From the NCBI RefSeq assembly GCF_034424375.1, contig NZ_CP139965.1:4092001-4156000 (forward strand): DNA of 64,000 nucleotides, given 5' to 3'. Below, piece by piece: positions 41,700 through 49,512 of this stretch. Position 1 is the stretch's first letter; each line of letters begins with the position of its first letter. The position numbers and the translations under genes are program-made. Source of the stretch: Paraburkholderia kururiensis (GTDB lineage: Bacteria; Pseudomonadota; Gammaproteobacteria; Burkholderiales; Burkholderiaceae). Below the pieces are notes generated by a model. It was not told the origin of the DNA, searched no databases, and saw nothing but the letters and a program-made list of their open reading frames with translations.

Positions 41700-43949
41700 A
41701 TGATCATCAGCCCGCCCTTTCTGCCCGCATCGGGGCTCACGTCCACCGACGCATCGAAGCCCGACCCCATGATGGATGCCGTCGACAGGTTCGAGCTGGC
41801 GCACGGCGTCTATCCGGTCGCAGCCGACCGGACCTGGCATTGCGGCTCCCATCTTGCGCCGGACGTGCACGGCCCGGTCCATGCCATCGCCGACGGCGAG
41901 GTGGTGGCGTACCGCGTCTGCCAGCATGCGATGGATGACGGCAACGGCAATGCGGGTTTCGTGCTGCTCAGGCACGCCACCGAAACCGGCGACGGACGCG
42001 CGCTGACGTTCTATTCGCTCTACATGCACCTGCTGCCGCTTGCTGAATACCACACGTTCGGACACGACGGGACCCAGCTACCGGCGTTCCTGCACAAACC
42101 ATCCGGGCCGGATACCCAGGGCAAGGTCACGCCTGCGGCGAAGGGAAACGGCCAGAAGGTGCGGCGCAAGGATGTGCTGGGTTTTCTCGGGCGCTATCAG
42201 GGCGTCACCTACATGCACTCCGAGATCTTCATGACGCCGGGCGATTTCGAAGCGTATTTCGGGCACACGCAGCTCGGAGTGACGTCGCCGGCAACAGCGA
42301 CAACCTCGGACTGCTGGGGGCATACCTGTTTCACCATTCCTGCGGGACAGCAGTTTTACGCATTGCCCCAGGGAACGGACGCACACGGCAAACTCCACGG
42401 CATCGCCTTCAAGGCGGGCTACGCAGGCACGAATGCCCTGCCACTTGCCGTGGAGATGTACTTCAGCAAGGGAGCGAAGTACACCAACGTCTGGAGCATT
42501 GCGGCGGACGGCTCGCGCACGCTGCTCACATCCGCGCCGGTCGAGGAGAAGGACTACGAATACGATCTGTACCATCGCGCAACGGCGCTCTACGAAGCCT
42601 GCCCCAGCGACGGATACGAGATGCTGCGCTTCGGGCGCATTCTTTCAACGCCTGCGACCCTCCCGGAGGCAGCCCGTGCGACGTGGGTGCAGATACCCTA
42701 CGACACGGGGAAGCAGGGTTACATCGATATCAGCAGGGCAGAGGTCAAAAAGCTGTCTGACGCGGATTTCCCGTCCTTCATGGGCTGGCAGAAGATCAGT
42801 GAAGGCAATACACCTTTTGGCAGTGACGGCCTGTGCGATGTCGACCTGTTGAAGAAGCTCGTCAGGGACGCTGCGGCCAGCGAGCAGCCCACAGTCGTGA
42901 AGGAAGCCACTGAAGTCCAGAAGGCAGACGCACTTTCGTACTATGTGAAGGGCCATGAGGAGGTACGTCGGGCCCTGCGCGGATTCATCTGCAACGCGCC
43001 GAGCGAATGGGATAGCACGCACAACGAGACGCGCTTCGCGAAGCTGCTCGACGAAGGCGGGTTCTATCACGGCAACCGGAAGGGCTACGAGGATTTTCTG
43101 AAGTACCTCAAGGAACTGCAGTTCTGGGACGTGACGGGGTTGCCTGCGGGGCAGAAGCTCTGGTTTTTCCATCCGCTCGCGTTTATCCGGCACTTCAGGA
43201 AGTGTGGGTGGTTGAGTAAGGGGGAGACGGTTCGCTGTATCCGTAAGACGATTAGAGACCACAACCGTGAGGTCGTCCCTCTTTCGAAGTCTGAGGTGAT
43301 CAAGCGACTTACCGAGGTAGCAGAAAGGCGCCCGGCAAATCTACATCTTAATTTTCAGATCGCAGCGCGGAAATACGGAATATCGTCCAGCAGCTTGCGC
43401 CTTGCTCATCTTTTCGGTCAGCTGACAGCGGAAACAGGCCGCCTGGAATTTATGGTCGAAGGGGGCAAACCGGAATATTTCGATAAATACGAGCCCGGTC
43501 ATCCGGAGGGAGATGCGGTCGGCAATACCGTAAGGGGCGACGGCGTTCGATTCAAGGGGCGCGGCATTATTCAGATTACCGGGAGATCAAATTACGAGAG
43601 CTATGGCTCGTATCGCTGCATGACATTTAACAATGACGAAACTAGCTCTCTAATCTCAACGGATCCATACTGCACATGTGATGCGTCAGGTTGGTACTGG
43701 GCGCAGAAACAAAGGCTCCAGCTAGTTAAAGATCCGGAGACTCATAGAAAGAAGTTTATTCCATTGGGTAAACTGAGTATTAATTACTGGGCAGATCAAG
43801 GAGCGGACGACAAGGCAATACTTCAGGTGACGAAATGTGTCAACCCGGCGGGGCTTTCCTTGGAATGGCGAAGCCAGGGATTCAGAAATGCTTTTTACGA
43901 ACTGAATGATGAAGTCGCTCAGAATTCTGACTACAAACCGACAACTTGA
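41700..43949 (+). CDS. candidate T6SS peptidoglycan-targeting effector: M23-like plus lysozyme-like domains
   Basis: A 749-residue protein without a signal peptide. Residues about 30-180 resemble an M23/LytM metallopeptidase ('HAIADGEVVAYR', 'FYSLYMHLL', 'YMHSEIF'), but key positions are changed: HCGSH (H47, H51) replaces HxGxD, and YMH (H173) replaces HxH. The middle (180-490) is unassigned and ends near 'WFFHPLAFIRHFRKCGW' (from 488). The C-terminal domain (about 520-749) is GH19/lysozyme-like: 'AHLFGQLTAETGRLEFM' with the likely catalytic E578 and 'GDGVRFKGRGIIQITGRSNY' (613-632). G+C falls sharply in this domain. A small secreted-protein gene follows after 9 bp. Family memory places such proteins among type VI cargo effectors; no vgrG, PAAR or phage gene is in the window. 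Confidence 0.75.
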   Translation: MIISPPFLPASGLTSTDASKPDPMMDAVDRFELAHGVYPVAADRTWHCGSHLAPDVHGPVHAIADGEVVAYRVCQHAMDDGNGNAGFVLLRHATETGDGRALTFYSLYMHLLPLAEYHTFGHDGTQLPAFLHKPSGPDTQGKVTPAAKGNGQKVRRKDVLGFLGRYQGVTYMHSEIFMTPGDFEAYFGHTQLGVTSPATATTSDCWGHTCFTIPAGQQFYALPQGTDAHGKLHGIAFKAGYAGTNALPLAVEMYFSKGAKYTNVWSIAADGSRTLLTSAPVEEKDYEYDLYHRATALYEACPSDGYEMLRFGRILSTPATLPEAARATWVQIPYDTGKQGYIDISRAEVKKLSDADFPSFMGWQKISEGNTPFGSDGLCDVDLLKKLVRDAAASEQPTVVKEATEVQKADALSYYVKGHEEVRRALRGFICNAPSEWDSTHNETRFAKLLDEGGFYHGNRKGYEDFLKYLKELQFWDVTGLPAGQKLWFFHPLAFIRHFRKCGWLSKGETVRCIRKTIRDHNREVVPLSKSEVIKRLTEVAERRPANLHLNFQIAARKYGISSSSLRLAHLFGQLTAETGRLEFMVEGGKPEYFDKYEPGHPEGDAVGNTVRGDGVRFKGRGIIQITGRSNYESYGSYRCMTFNNDETSSLISTDPYCTCDASGWYWAQKQRLQLVKDPETHRKKFIPLGKLSINYWADQGADDKAILQVTKCVNPAGLSLEWRSQGFRNAFYELNDEVAQNSDYKPTT

Positions 43950-43958
43950 TGGCGTCAT

Positions 43959-44576
43959 ATGAAAATAACAATTTTTACCGCCCTTGGCATTTCTGCACTT
44001 GCAGTTGCAATCACTGTTGCGAATGGCAAGGAGCCTGAGCGTATCTCGCGGGATGACTGCCATGCAACTTTCCTGGTGCCGAATGGCTTGGAATATGTCG
44101 AGATAAATGGCGCAAAAATTTCTGGCAACAACGAGTGCTATATCGCGTTTCGTTATACTGGAGATTTAAAAATAAAGCCCAGACCCAATCCTCCTTCCAC
44201 GGCGGACGATTGGCGTTGGCTGACGGATTTCGTGCTTGCAGTTAAAGGTGAGTCTTTGGGAGATGGTCTTACTAAAATTAAGACAAGCGAGGGGCTAGAG
44301 CGACCGGGGATGTTTAATTTGGTATCAAATGAGCATTTTCAAATTCCAGGGGGCGAGGTGTATGTGTTGCGTTATTCGGCATTAAAGCCGACGAAAAATA
44401 TGCTTCGACTAAATGAGACCGAAGAGACAATTTTTGCGGCCGGAAATGATTCCCGCTCAGTATCTTACATTCAATATACAGGAGCAAGGATGACTAAGAA
44501 TGATAAGAATAAGGCTGCATTGTATAGAAGCTTGTTTTCATCATTTAGTTTCGAAAGCTCAACCACGACCCCGTAA
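43959..44576 (+). CDS. putative periplasmic immunity protein for the toxin-like gene
   Basis: A 205-residue protein with a probable signal peptide ('MKITIFTALGISALAVAITVANG', cleavage near residue 23) and two cysteines in the N-terminal part (C34, C60). I recognise no family. It begins 9 bp after the toxin stop and is clearly AT-rich: the line 44461-44520 has 20 G/C of 60. A secreted small protein directly after a cell-wall hydrolase is the usual position of an immunity protein, and a periplasmic location fits a peptidoglycan target. Function is inferred from context only. Confidence 0.65.
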   Translation: MKITIFTALGISALAVAITVANGKEPERISRDDCHATFLVPNGLEYVEINGAKISGNNECYIAFRYTGDLKIKPRPNPPSTADDWRWLTDFVLAVKGESLGDGLTKIKTSEGLERPGMFNLVSNEHFQIPGGEVYVLRYSALKPTKNMLRLNETEETIFAAGNDSRSVSYIQYTGARMTKNDKNKAALYRSLFSSFSFESSTTTP

Positions 44577-44662
44577 ATCGATGATTGACGCGGGTGACGC
44601 TACAGTATCGTTTTTGGAGTTACCAGCGATCTCACGGCATCGTTGAAAAGATGCAAGCCCCC

Positions 44663-45445
44663 CTACCTAAACCCCACCGCCACTCTCCCCATCTGTTCGA
44701 CCCCGCTGTCGAACAGGCGTCCGAAGAACGGGATCATGTTCGGCAGCATCAGCTGCACGAGCAGCAGGCCCACCAGCAAGGTCACCGCGAATCCGATCTG
44801 AAAAATGCCGATCTGCGGCGCGGCGCGGTTCAGGATGCCGAGCGAAAGGTTCGCGATGAGCAGCGCCGCCACCACGGGCAATGCCAGCAGCAGTCCCGCC
44901 GAAAACACCATCGATCCCCATCCGGCCAGCGCGCGCCAGCCCGGCGCCCCGAGCACGTTCGCCGAAACCGGCATGGCCTGGAACGTCGCGATGAGCGCGT
45001 TGAACACCTGGAGGTGTCCGTCGAAGGCGAGGAATGCAAGCAGCGCGATGGCGTTGAGGTAGCGCGAAAGCACTTCGGAGGCGCCAGTCGAGTGCGGATC
45101 GAAGAAGGTTGCGAAGCCGAGGCCCATGCTGAGCCCCATGATGCCGCCGGCCATTTCGATGGTCGAAAAGATCAGTTGCATCGCAAAGCCGAGCGAAACG
45201 CCGATCAGGAACTGGTTCACGAGAATCCAGATGCCGGCGGCGGAGAACACGGTGTCCTGCGGCATGGCGCCCAGCGCGGGCGCCACGATCAGCGTGATGA
45301 ACGCCCCCAGTCCCACCTTCACGCGCGCCGGCACCGCCGCGTTGCCCACCACGGGCGCCGTGGCCACGAACGCGAGAATGCGCACGAACGGCCACAGGAA
45401 CGCGGTGAGCCACGTGTTCAGCTGGGCATAGGTAACGGAAAACAT
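44663..45445 (-). CDS. fliR: flagellar export gate protein FliR
   Basis: A 260-residue membrane protein with about six hydrophobic segments. It begins 'MFSVTYAQLNTWLTAFLWPFVRILAFVATAPVVG' and contains 'RVKVGLGAFITLIVAPAL' and 'AMQLIFSTIEMAGGIMGLSMGLGFATFFDP', all FliR hallmarks. It forms the export-gate core with FliP and FliQ. It is last in fliLMNOPQR and converges with the immunity gene after an 86-bp gap. Confidence 0.96.
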   Translation of the reverse strand: MFSVTYAQLNTWLTAFLWPFVRILAFVATAPVVGNAAVPARVKVGLGAFITLIVAPALGAMPQDTVFSAAGIWILVNQFLIGVSLGFAMQLIFSTIEMAGGIMGLSMGLGFATFFDPHSTGASEVLSRYLNAIALLAFLAFDGHLQVFNALIATFQAMPVSANVLGAPGWRALAGWGSMVFSAGLLLALPVVAALLIANLSLGILNRAAPQIGIFQIGFAVTLLVGLLLVQLMLPNMIPFFGRLFDSGVEQMGRVAVGFR

Positions 45446-45502
45446 CGGTTACGCACAGGGCGAAAAAAGAGCGGCGAAGAGGGGCAACAAGCGCCGCGCG
45501 CC

Positions 45503-45772
45503 TCAGCCGGCAATCGCCGGCACGCTCGTGAACATGTGGCGCATGTAGTCGAGCATGGTGGAAAGCATCCACGGCCCGGCGATCACGAGCGTAATCACGA
45601 TGGCGATCAGCTTGGGGATGAAAGAGAGCGTGGTTTCGTTGATCTGCGTAGCGGCCTGGAACAGGCTCACCACGAGCCCCACCACGAGCGACACGAGCAA
45701 GAGCGGCGACGCGAGCAACAGCGCGACGTACATCGCCTCGTGCGCGAGTGTCATGACGGATTCGGGTGTCAT
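45503..45772 (-). CDS. fliQ: flagellar export gate protein FliQ
   Basis: An 89-residue protein with two membrane segments: 'MTPESVMTLAHEAMYVALLLASPLLLVSLVVGLVVSLFQAATQINETTLSFIPKLIAIVITLVIAG'. This is the standard FliQ length and pattern. It lies between fliP and fliR. Confidence 0.97.
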   Translation of the reverse strand: MTPESVMTLAHEAMYVALLLASPLLLVSLVVGLVVSLFQAATQINETTLSFIPKLIAIVITLVIAGPWMLSTMLDYMRHMFTSVPAIAG

Positions 45773-45798
45773 CGTCGTGTTCCTTGAATTGCAGGCCT

Positions 45799-46611
45799 TC
45801 AGGTGAAGCTCTGCGCGAGCGACCCGATGAGCAGTTGCCACCCATCCACCAGCACGAACAGCATGAGCTTGAACGGCAGCGAGATCGTGGAAGGCGACAC
45901 CATCATCATGCCCATGGACATCAGCACGCTCGCCACCACGATGTCGATGATGAGAAACGGAATGAAGATCGTGAAGCCGATCTGGAAGCCCGTCTTCAAC
46001 TCGCTCGTCACGAAGGCGGGCACGAGCAGCGACAGTGGCACGTCTTCGGGGCCTTGCATGGGCGCCGCGTGCGAAATCTTCGCGAAGAGCGCGAGATCGG
46101 TCTCGCGCGTCTGGCGCAGCATGAACGTCTTGAACGGCGCCACGCCACGCGACACGGCCTGCTCCATGGGCAGCGTGCCGTCGGAGAACGGCTTGTAGCC
46201 GTCCGTGTAAGCCTTGTCGAGCACGGGCGACATCACGAACATCGTCAAGAACAGCGCGAGGCCCACCAGCACCTGATTCGGCGGCGTCGTCGCCGTGCCG
46301 AGCGCCTGGCGCAACAGCGAAAGCACGATGATGATGCGCGTGAAGCTCGTCATCATCAGCACCATCGCCGGCAGGAACGACAGCATCGTGAGCAGCAGCA
46401 TGGTCTGCACGCTCAACGAATAGGTAGTGCCGCCGTTGGGGCCCGGGCTCGTCGTGAACGCCGGCAGGCCGGTGGCCTGCGCGAAGGAAAGCGAGGGATG
46501 CGCCAGCATCAGGGCTGCCACCAGCGCCGGCACGAAGGCGGGCACAAACGCAGGCACAGAGCGGCGGATCAGCGCGGCTGCGCCGCGCGCGGAAAATCGG
46601 TTGAACTGCAT
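45799..46611 (-). CDS. fliP: flagellar export gate protein FliP
   Basis: A 270-residue protein with an N-terminal signal sequence (cleavage near 'LSFA-QATG'). The signal region contains the repeat 'FVPAFVPA'. The mature part has 'SLSVQTMLLLTMLSFLPAMVLMMTSFTRIIIVLSLLRQALGT' and 'GFQIGFTIFIPFLIIDIVVASVLMSMGMMMVSP', diagnostic of FliP. Its start directly abuts the fliO stop. Confidence 0.97.
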   Translation of the reverse strand: MQFNRFSARGAAALIRRSVPAFVPAFVPALVAALMLAHPSLSFAQATGLPAFTTSPGPNGGTTYSLSVQTMLLLTMLSFLPAMVLMMTSFTRIIIVLSLLRQALGTATTPPNQVLVGLALFLTMFVMSPVLDKAYTDGYKPFSDGTLPMEQAVSRGVAPFKTFMLRQTRETDLALFAKISHAAPMQGPEDVPLSLLVPAFVTSELKTGFQIGFTIFIPFLIIDIVVASVLMSMGMMMVSPSTISLPFKLMLFVLVDGWQLLIGSLAQSFT

Positions 46612-47172
46612 TTACTGCTCTCCGCCGTCGCGCCGGCTGAAACGTTTGCCCACTTCGCCTTTCAAGGCGTCGCGAAAGCGCTGTCCGAAGGTGCCGGACA
46701 GGTCGCCGGCTGCGCCGGGCGGCATGCCCGATTGAGTGGTGCCCGCGGCGACGGAACCGGCCACGCCCGCACTGCCCGCAGGCATCGCGTGCAGCAGCCG
46801 CACGTTGCCGGGCGCGGCGCCCAGCACGAGCCACGTGTCGCCCACTTCGACCACCGCGACGCGTTCCTTGCCGCCCAGCGACGCGCCGCCGATCGTCTTC
46901 ACGAGGCCGCCGCGCTGCGAAGGCTGAAGGCCGAGGCGCCGCGCAAGCCACGCGCAGCCGAACACCAGCCCCACCACCACCACGAGCCCTACGATGGTCT
47001 GCAACACGGCGCCCACGCCCAGCGACGGCACCGCGCTGCCTGCACCCACGTTCGAAGCGATCTTCGCGGCGTTGTTCACCGCGTTCATGTCCGCCGCGAG
47101 GAGCGCGTGCGGCATGGCGGCCGCGAGGACCACCGCCGCGCCCAGCGCGCGGCGGACTGCTGCGTACTTCAT
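46612..47172 (-). CDS. fliO: flagellar biosynthesis protein FliO
   Basis: A 186-residue protein with an N-terminal signal-like segment, one transmembrane helix ('LQTIVGLVVVVGLVFGCAWLARRLG') and a small cytoplasmic domain ('GGASLGGKERVAVVEVGDTWLVLGAAPGNVRLLHAMP'). It supports FliP assembly. The ATG at 47172 overlaps the fliN stop by 4 bp. Confidence 0.92.
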   Translation of the reverse strand: MKYAAVRRALGAAVVLAAAMPHALLAADMNAVNNAAKIASNVGAGSAVPSLGVGAVLQTIVGLVVVVGLVFGCAWLARRLGLQPSQRGGLVKTIGGASLGGKERVAVVEVGDTWLVLGAAPGNVRLLHAMPAGSAGVAGSVAAGTTQSGMPPGAAGDLSGTFGQRFRDALKGEVGKRFSRRDGGEQ

Positions 47173-47615
47173 CGGTTCAGCTTCCGGATACGCTCGGACG
47201 GCGTGATGATGTCGGTCAGGCGAATGCCGAACTTGTCGTTCACCACCACCACTTCGCCCTGGGCGATGAGGCAGCCGTTCACGAGCACGTCCATCGGTTC
47301 GCCGGCGAGGCCGTCCAGTTCCACCACCGACCCCTGCGCGAGTTGCAGCAGGTTGCGAATGGCGATCTTCGTGCGGCCCAGCTCGACGGTCATCTGGACG
47401 GGAATGTCCAGAATCATGTCGATGTCGTTGCGCGTGGTGCTCGGCTCCACCTTCGAGAGCGGCTGGAACACGCCCGCCGCGGCCGGGTTCACTTCGTTGC
47501 CGTTCTGTTCGGCCAGCGCGCTCGCCCAATCGTCGAGCGAGGCCTCTTCGGCTTCCGCGCCCGGCGTGGTGAGCGGCGGCTCGACCGGAGCCGGCGTTGC
47601 GTTGAGGTCACTCAT
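47169..47615 (-). CDS. fliN: flagellar motor switch protein FliN
   Basis: A 148-residue C-ring protein. The Pro/Glu/Ala-rich N-terminal half precedes the SpoA domain 'ILDIPVQMTVELGRTKIAIRNLLQLAQGSVVELDGLAGEPMDVLVNGCLIAQGEVVVVNDKFGIRLTDI'. The ATG at 47615 has GGAAGG upstream and overlaps the fliM end by 8 bp. A GTG two codons earlier is less likely. Confidence 0.96.
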   Translation of the reverse strand: MSDLNATPAPVEPPLTTPGAEAEEASLDDWASALAEQNGNEVNPAAAGVFQPLSKVEPSTTRNDIDMILDIPVQMTVELGRTKIAIRNLLQLAQGSVVELDGLAGEPMDVLVNGCLIAQGEVVVVNDKFGIRLTDIITPSERIRKLNR

Positions 47616-48612
47616 ATCCACCTTCCTTCATCGTATCCGCCGCGCTGATCATCTTCTGGACGCGCAGCGAATATTGACCATTGAAAATTCCGTAACCGCA
47701 TTCCATCACCGGCACGCCGTCCACCTTCGCGACGATGTGCTCGGGAATGTTGATGGGCAGCACGTCGCCCGCACGCATGTTGAGAATCTGCTCGAACGTC
47801 ACGGGAATCTGCGCGAGGTCCGCCGTGAGCTCCACTTCCGCCGACTGCACCTGCTGCGAGAGCACGCGCACCCAGCGGCGGTCCACTTCGAGCGCCTCGC
47901 CCTGAATGGGCGAAGAGAGCACGTCGCGAATCGGCTCGATCATCGAGTACGGCATGCAGATGTGCAGCGTGCCGCCCGTGGGCCCGAACTCGATCGAAAA
48001 CTGCGTGACGATCACGATTTCGTTGGGCGTGGCGACGTTGGCGAACTGCGTGTGCATTTCGGCGCGCACGAATTCGAACTGCAACGGGCGCACGCTCTTC
48101 CACGCGGTCGTGTAGTGCTCGAAAACGAGATGCAGCAGCTTGCTGATGATGCGCTGTTCGGTCTGCGTGAAGTCGCGGCCTTCCACACGCGTGTGAAAGC
48201 GCCCGTCGCCGCCGAACAGGTTGTCCACCACGAAGAACACGAGGTTCGGGTCGAACACGAACAGCGACGTGCCGCGCAGCGGCTTCACGTGCACGAGGTT
48301 CAGGTTGGTCGGAATGGGCAGGTTGCGGGTGAACTCGCTGTACTTCTGCACCTTCACCGGACCCACCGAAATCTCGGCGCTGCGTCGCATGAAGTTGAAA
48401 ATGCCGACGCGCAACAGCCGCGCGAAACGGTCGTTGATGATTTCGAGGCCGGGCATCCGGCCGCGAACGATGCGTTCCTGCGTCGCGATGTTGTAAGGGC
48501 GTACGCCCTTGTGCTCGGTCTGGCCGGCATCCTGGTCGGTCTCGCCCGTGACGCCTTTGAGGAGGGCATCCACCTCCTCCTGCGACATGAATTCGTCGTG
48601 GCCCATAGTCAT
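47608..48612 (-). CDS. fliM: flagellar motor switch protein FliM
   Basis: A 334-residue C-ring protein. The N-terminal CheY-P-binding segment 'FMSQEEVDALLKGV' is intact. 'GLEIINDRFARLLRVGIFNFMRRSAEI' and the middle domain with 'GGDGRFHTRVEGRDFTQTEQRIISKLL' follow, with a C-terminal SpoA domain. ATG codons at 48612 and 48606 are both possible. It lies 72 bp after fliL. Confidence 0.97.
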   Translation of the reverse strand: MTMGHDEFMSQEEVDALLKGVTGETDQDAGQTEHKGVRPYNIATQERIVRGRMPGLEIINDRFARLLRVGIFNFMRRSAEISVGPVKVQKYSEFTRNLPIPTNLNLVHVKPLRGTSLFVFDPNLVFFVVDNLFGGDGRFHTRVEGRDFTQTEQRIISKLLHLVFEHYTTAWKSVRPLQFEFVRAEMHTQFANVATPNEIVIVTQFSIEFGPTGGTLHICMPYSMIEPIRDVLSSPIQGEALEVDRRWVRVLSQQVQSAEVELTADLAQIPVTFEQILNMRAGDVLPINIPEHIVAKVDGVPVMECGYGIFNGQYSLRVQKMISAADTMKEGGYE

Positions 48613-48684
48613 GATGCGTGCGACTCCTCGCGATAGAGGCGTGAACCGGCTGGATCTGCGCAGAACGTCATGATTCGCCCGTCT

Positions 48685-49188
48685 TTATTGCACGACGAAT
48701 TCGGTGAACAGCACGTCCTGCACGTGCACGGGTGCACTGCCGGTCTCGGTGGGCTGCTCGATCAGCTTCTTGAGTTCCTCGGCCAGCGCGCGCTTGCCTT
48801 CGAGCGGCGCGAGATCCTGCGGATGCTTGTTCGACAGCGCGAGCAACACGCGGCTGCGAATCTCGGGCATGTGTTCGGTGAGCTTGTCCTGGGTCTTCTG
48901 GTCCGCGAGCTTCAGCGTGAGGCCGATGCGCAGGTAGTGCGTCTCGCCGTCGTCCGACTGCAGGTTCACCGTCATCGGCTCGAGCGCGAAGAACACGGGC
49001 GGCGCGGGCGGCGGCGCAGGGGTGGGCGCAGCGGGCGTGCCCGCATGCCGGGACATGAAGAACCAGGTCGCGCCGCCCGCCACACCGGCGGCCAGAATCG
49101 CGATCACGGCGATCACAAGAATGCGCTTCATCTTGCCGGATTTCGCCGGCGTGGCTGCTGCTGCCTGGGGTGCGGTCGTGGTCGCCAT
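48685..49188 (-). CDS. fliL: flagellar basal body-associated protein FliL
   Basis: A 167-residue single-pass membrane protein. The membrane segment ('ILVIAVIAILAAGVAGGATWFFM') is followed by a Pro/Ala linker and the periplasmic domain 'FFALEPMTVNLQSDDGETHYLRIGLTLKLAD', ending 'VHVQDVLFTEFVVQ', a typical FliL C terminus. ATG 49188 is preferred to an in-frame TTG at 49197. It starts the fliLMNOPQR operon. Confidence 0.95.
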   Translation of the reverse strand: MATTTAPQAAAATPAKSGKMKRILVIAVIAILAAGVAGGATWFFMSRHAGTPAAPTPAPPPAPPVFFALEPMTVNLQSDDGETHYLRIGLTLKLADQKTQDKLTEHMPEIRSRVLLALSNKHPQDLAPLEGKRALAEELKKLIEQPTETGSAPVHVQDVLFTEFVVQ

Positions 49189-49512
49189 TTCGCTCAAGGT
49201 GTTGCGTTAGTGCTGGTACCTTGCATTGTTCTGGCTTTTGGCCTTCCGCGATGGGGGGAAAAGAAGGGGGATTTGCGGTTAGCTCGTGGTTTTGTCGAGA
49301 ACAGTGCCAGGCGGGGCGCCGCGCGGGCGGCCGGTTCCCGCGGAAGCGGAAAGCCGGCCGGGGCCGGCCGTAAAACAGACCCAAGCCCTCCCGAAGCGGC
49401 GGCGCAGTACAGCAGGTGGTGGCCGGTACAGATCAACCGGCCGCGTATCCGATAAGGGCCGCGGAACATGCCGGGCGGCTGGTACGGCTCACCCGGTCCC
49501 GCGCTCCCGTCC
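49189..49512 (-). other. control and termination region between fliL and flgL
   Basis: This 324-bp region has no gene. Next to fliL is the element GGAAAAGAAGGGGGA (49257-49271, plus strand), shared with fliE/fliF. Next to flgL are the stem-loop at 49353-49368 and other GC-rich palindromic DNA. It probably holds the flgKL terminator and the fliL promoter. Confidence 0.55.
49353..49368 (-). terminator. terminator-like stem-loop after flgL
   Basis: GCCGGC-CGGG-GCCGGC. Transcribed from the minus strand it is followed by TTTCCG. It is located about 145 bases past the flgL stop. Confidence 0.5.

Noticed and set aside
41700..43949. Idea that the lysozyme-like gene is a flagellar muramidase or a prophage endolysin
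   Set aside because: flgJ already supplies the flagellar muramidase, this protein has no export signal of that type and no sigma-28 promoter, and no phage genes flank it.
44585..45787. 400-codon plus-strand frame opposite fliR and fliQ
   Set aside because: Antisense to two gate genes; Arg/His/Glu-rich with no recognisable domain.
45766..48636. Open frame of 956 codons on the plus strand opposite fliP-fliO-fliN-fliM
   Set aside because: Antisense shadow of four conserved genes, with extreme Arg/His content and no domain.
49440..49462. TCCGATAA on the plus strand between fliL and flgL as a sigma-28 promoter
   Set aside because: No -35 element at 15 bp, and no plus-strand gene follows.
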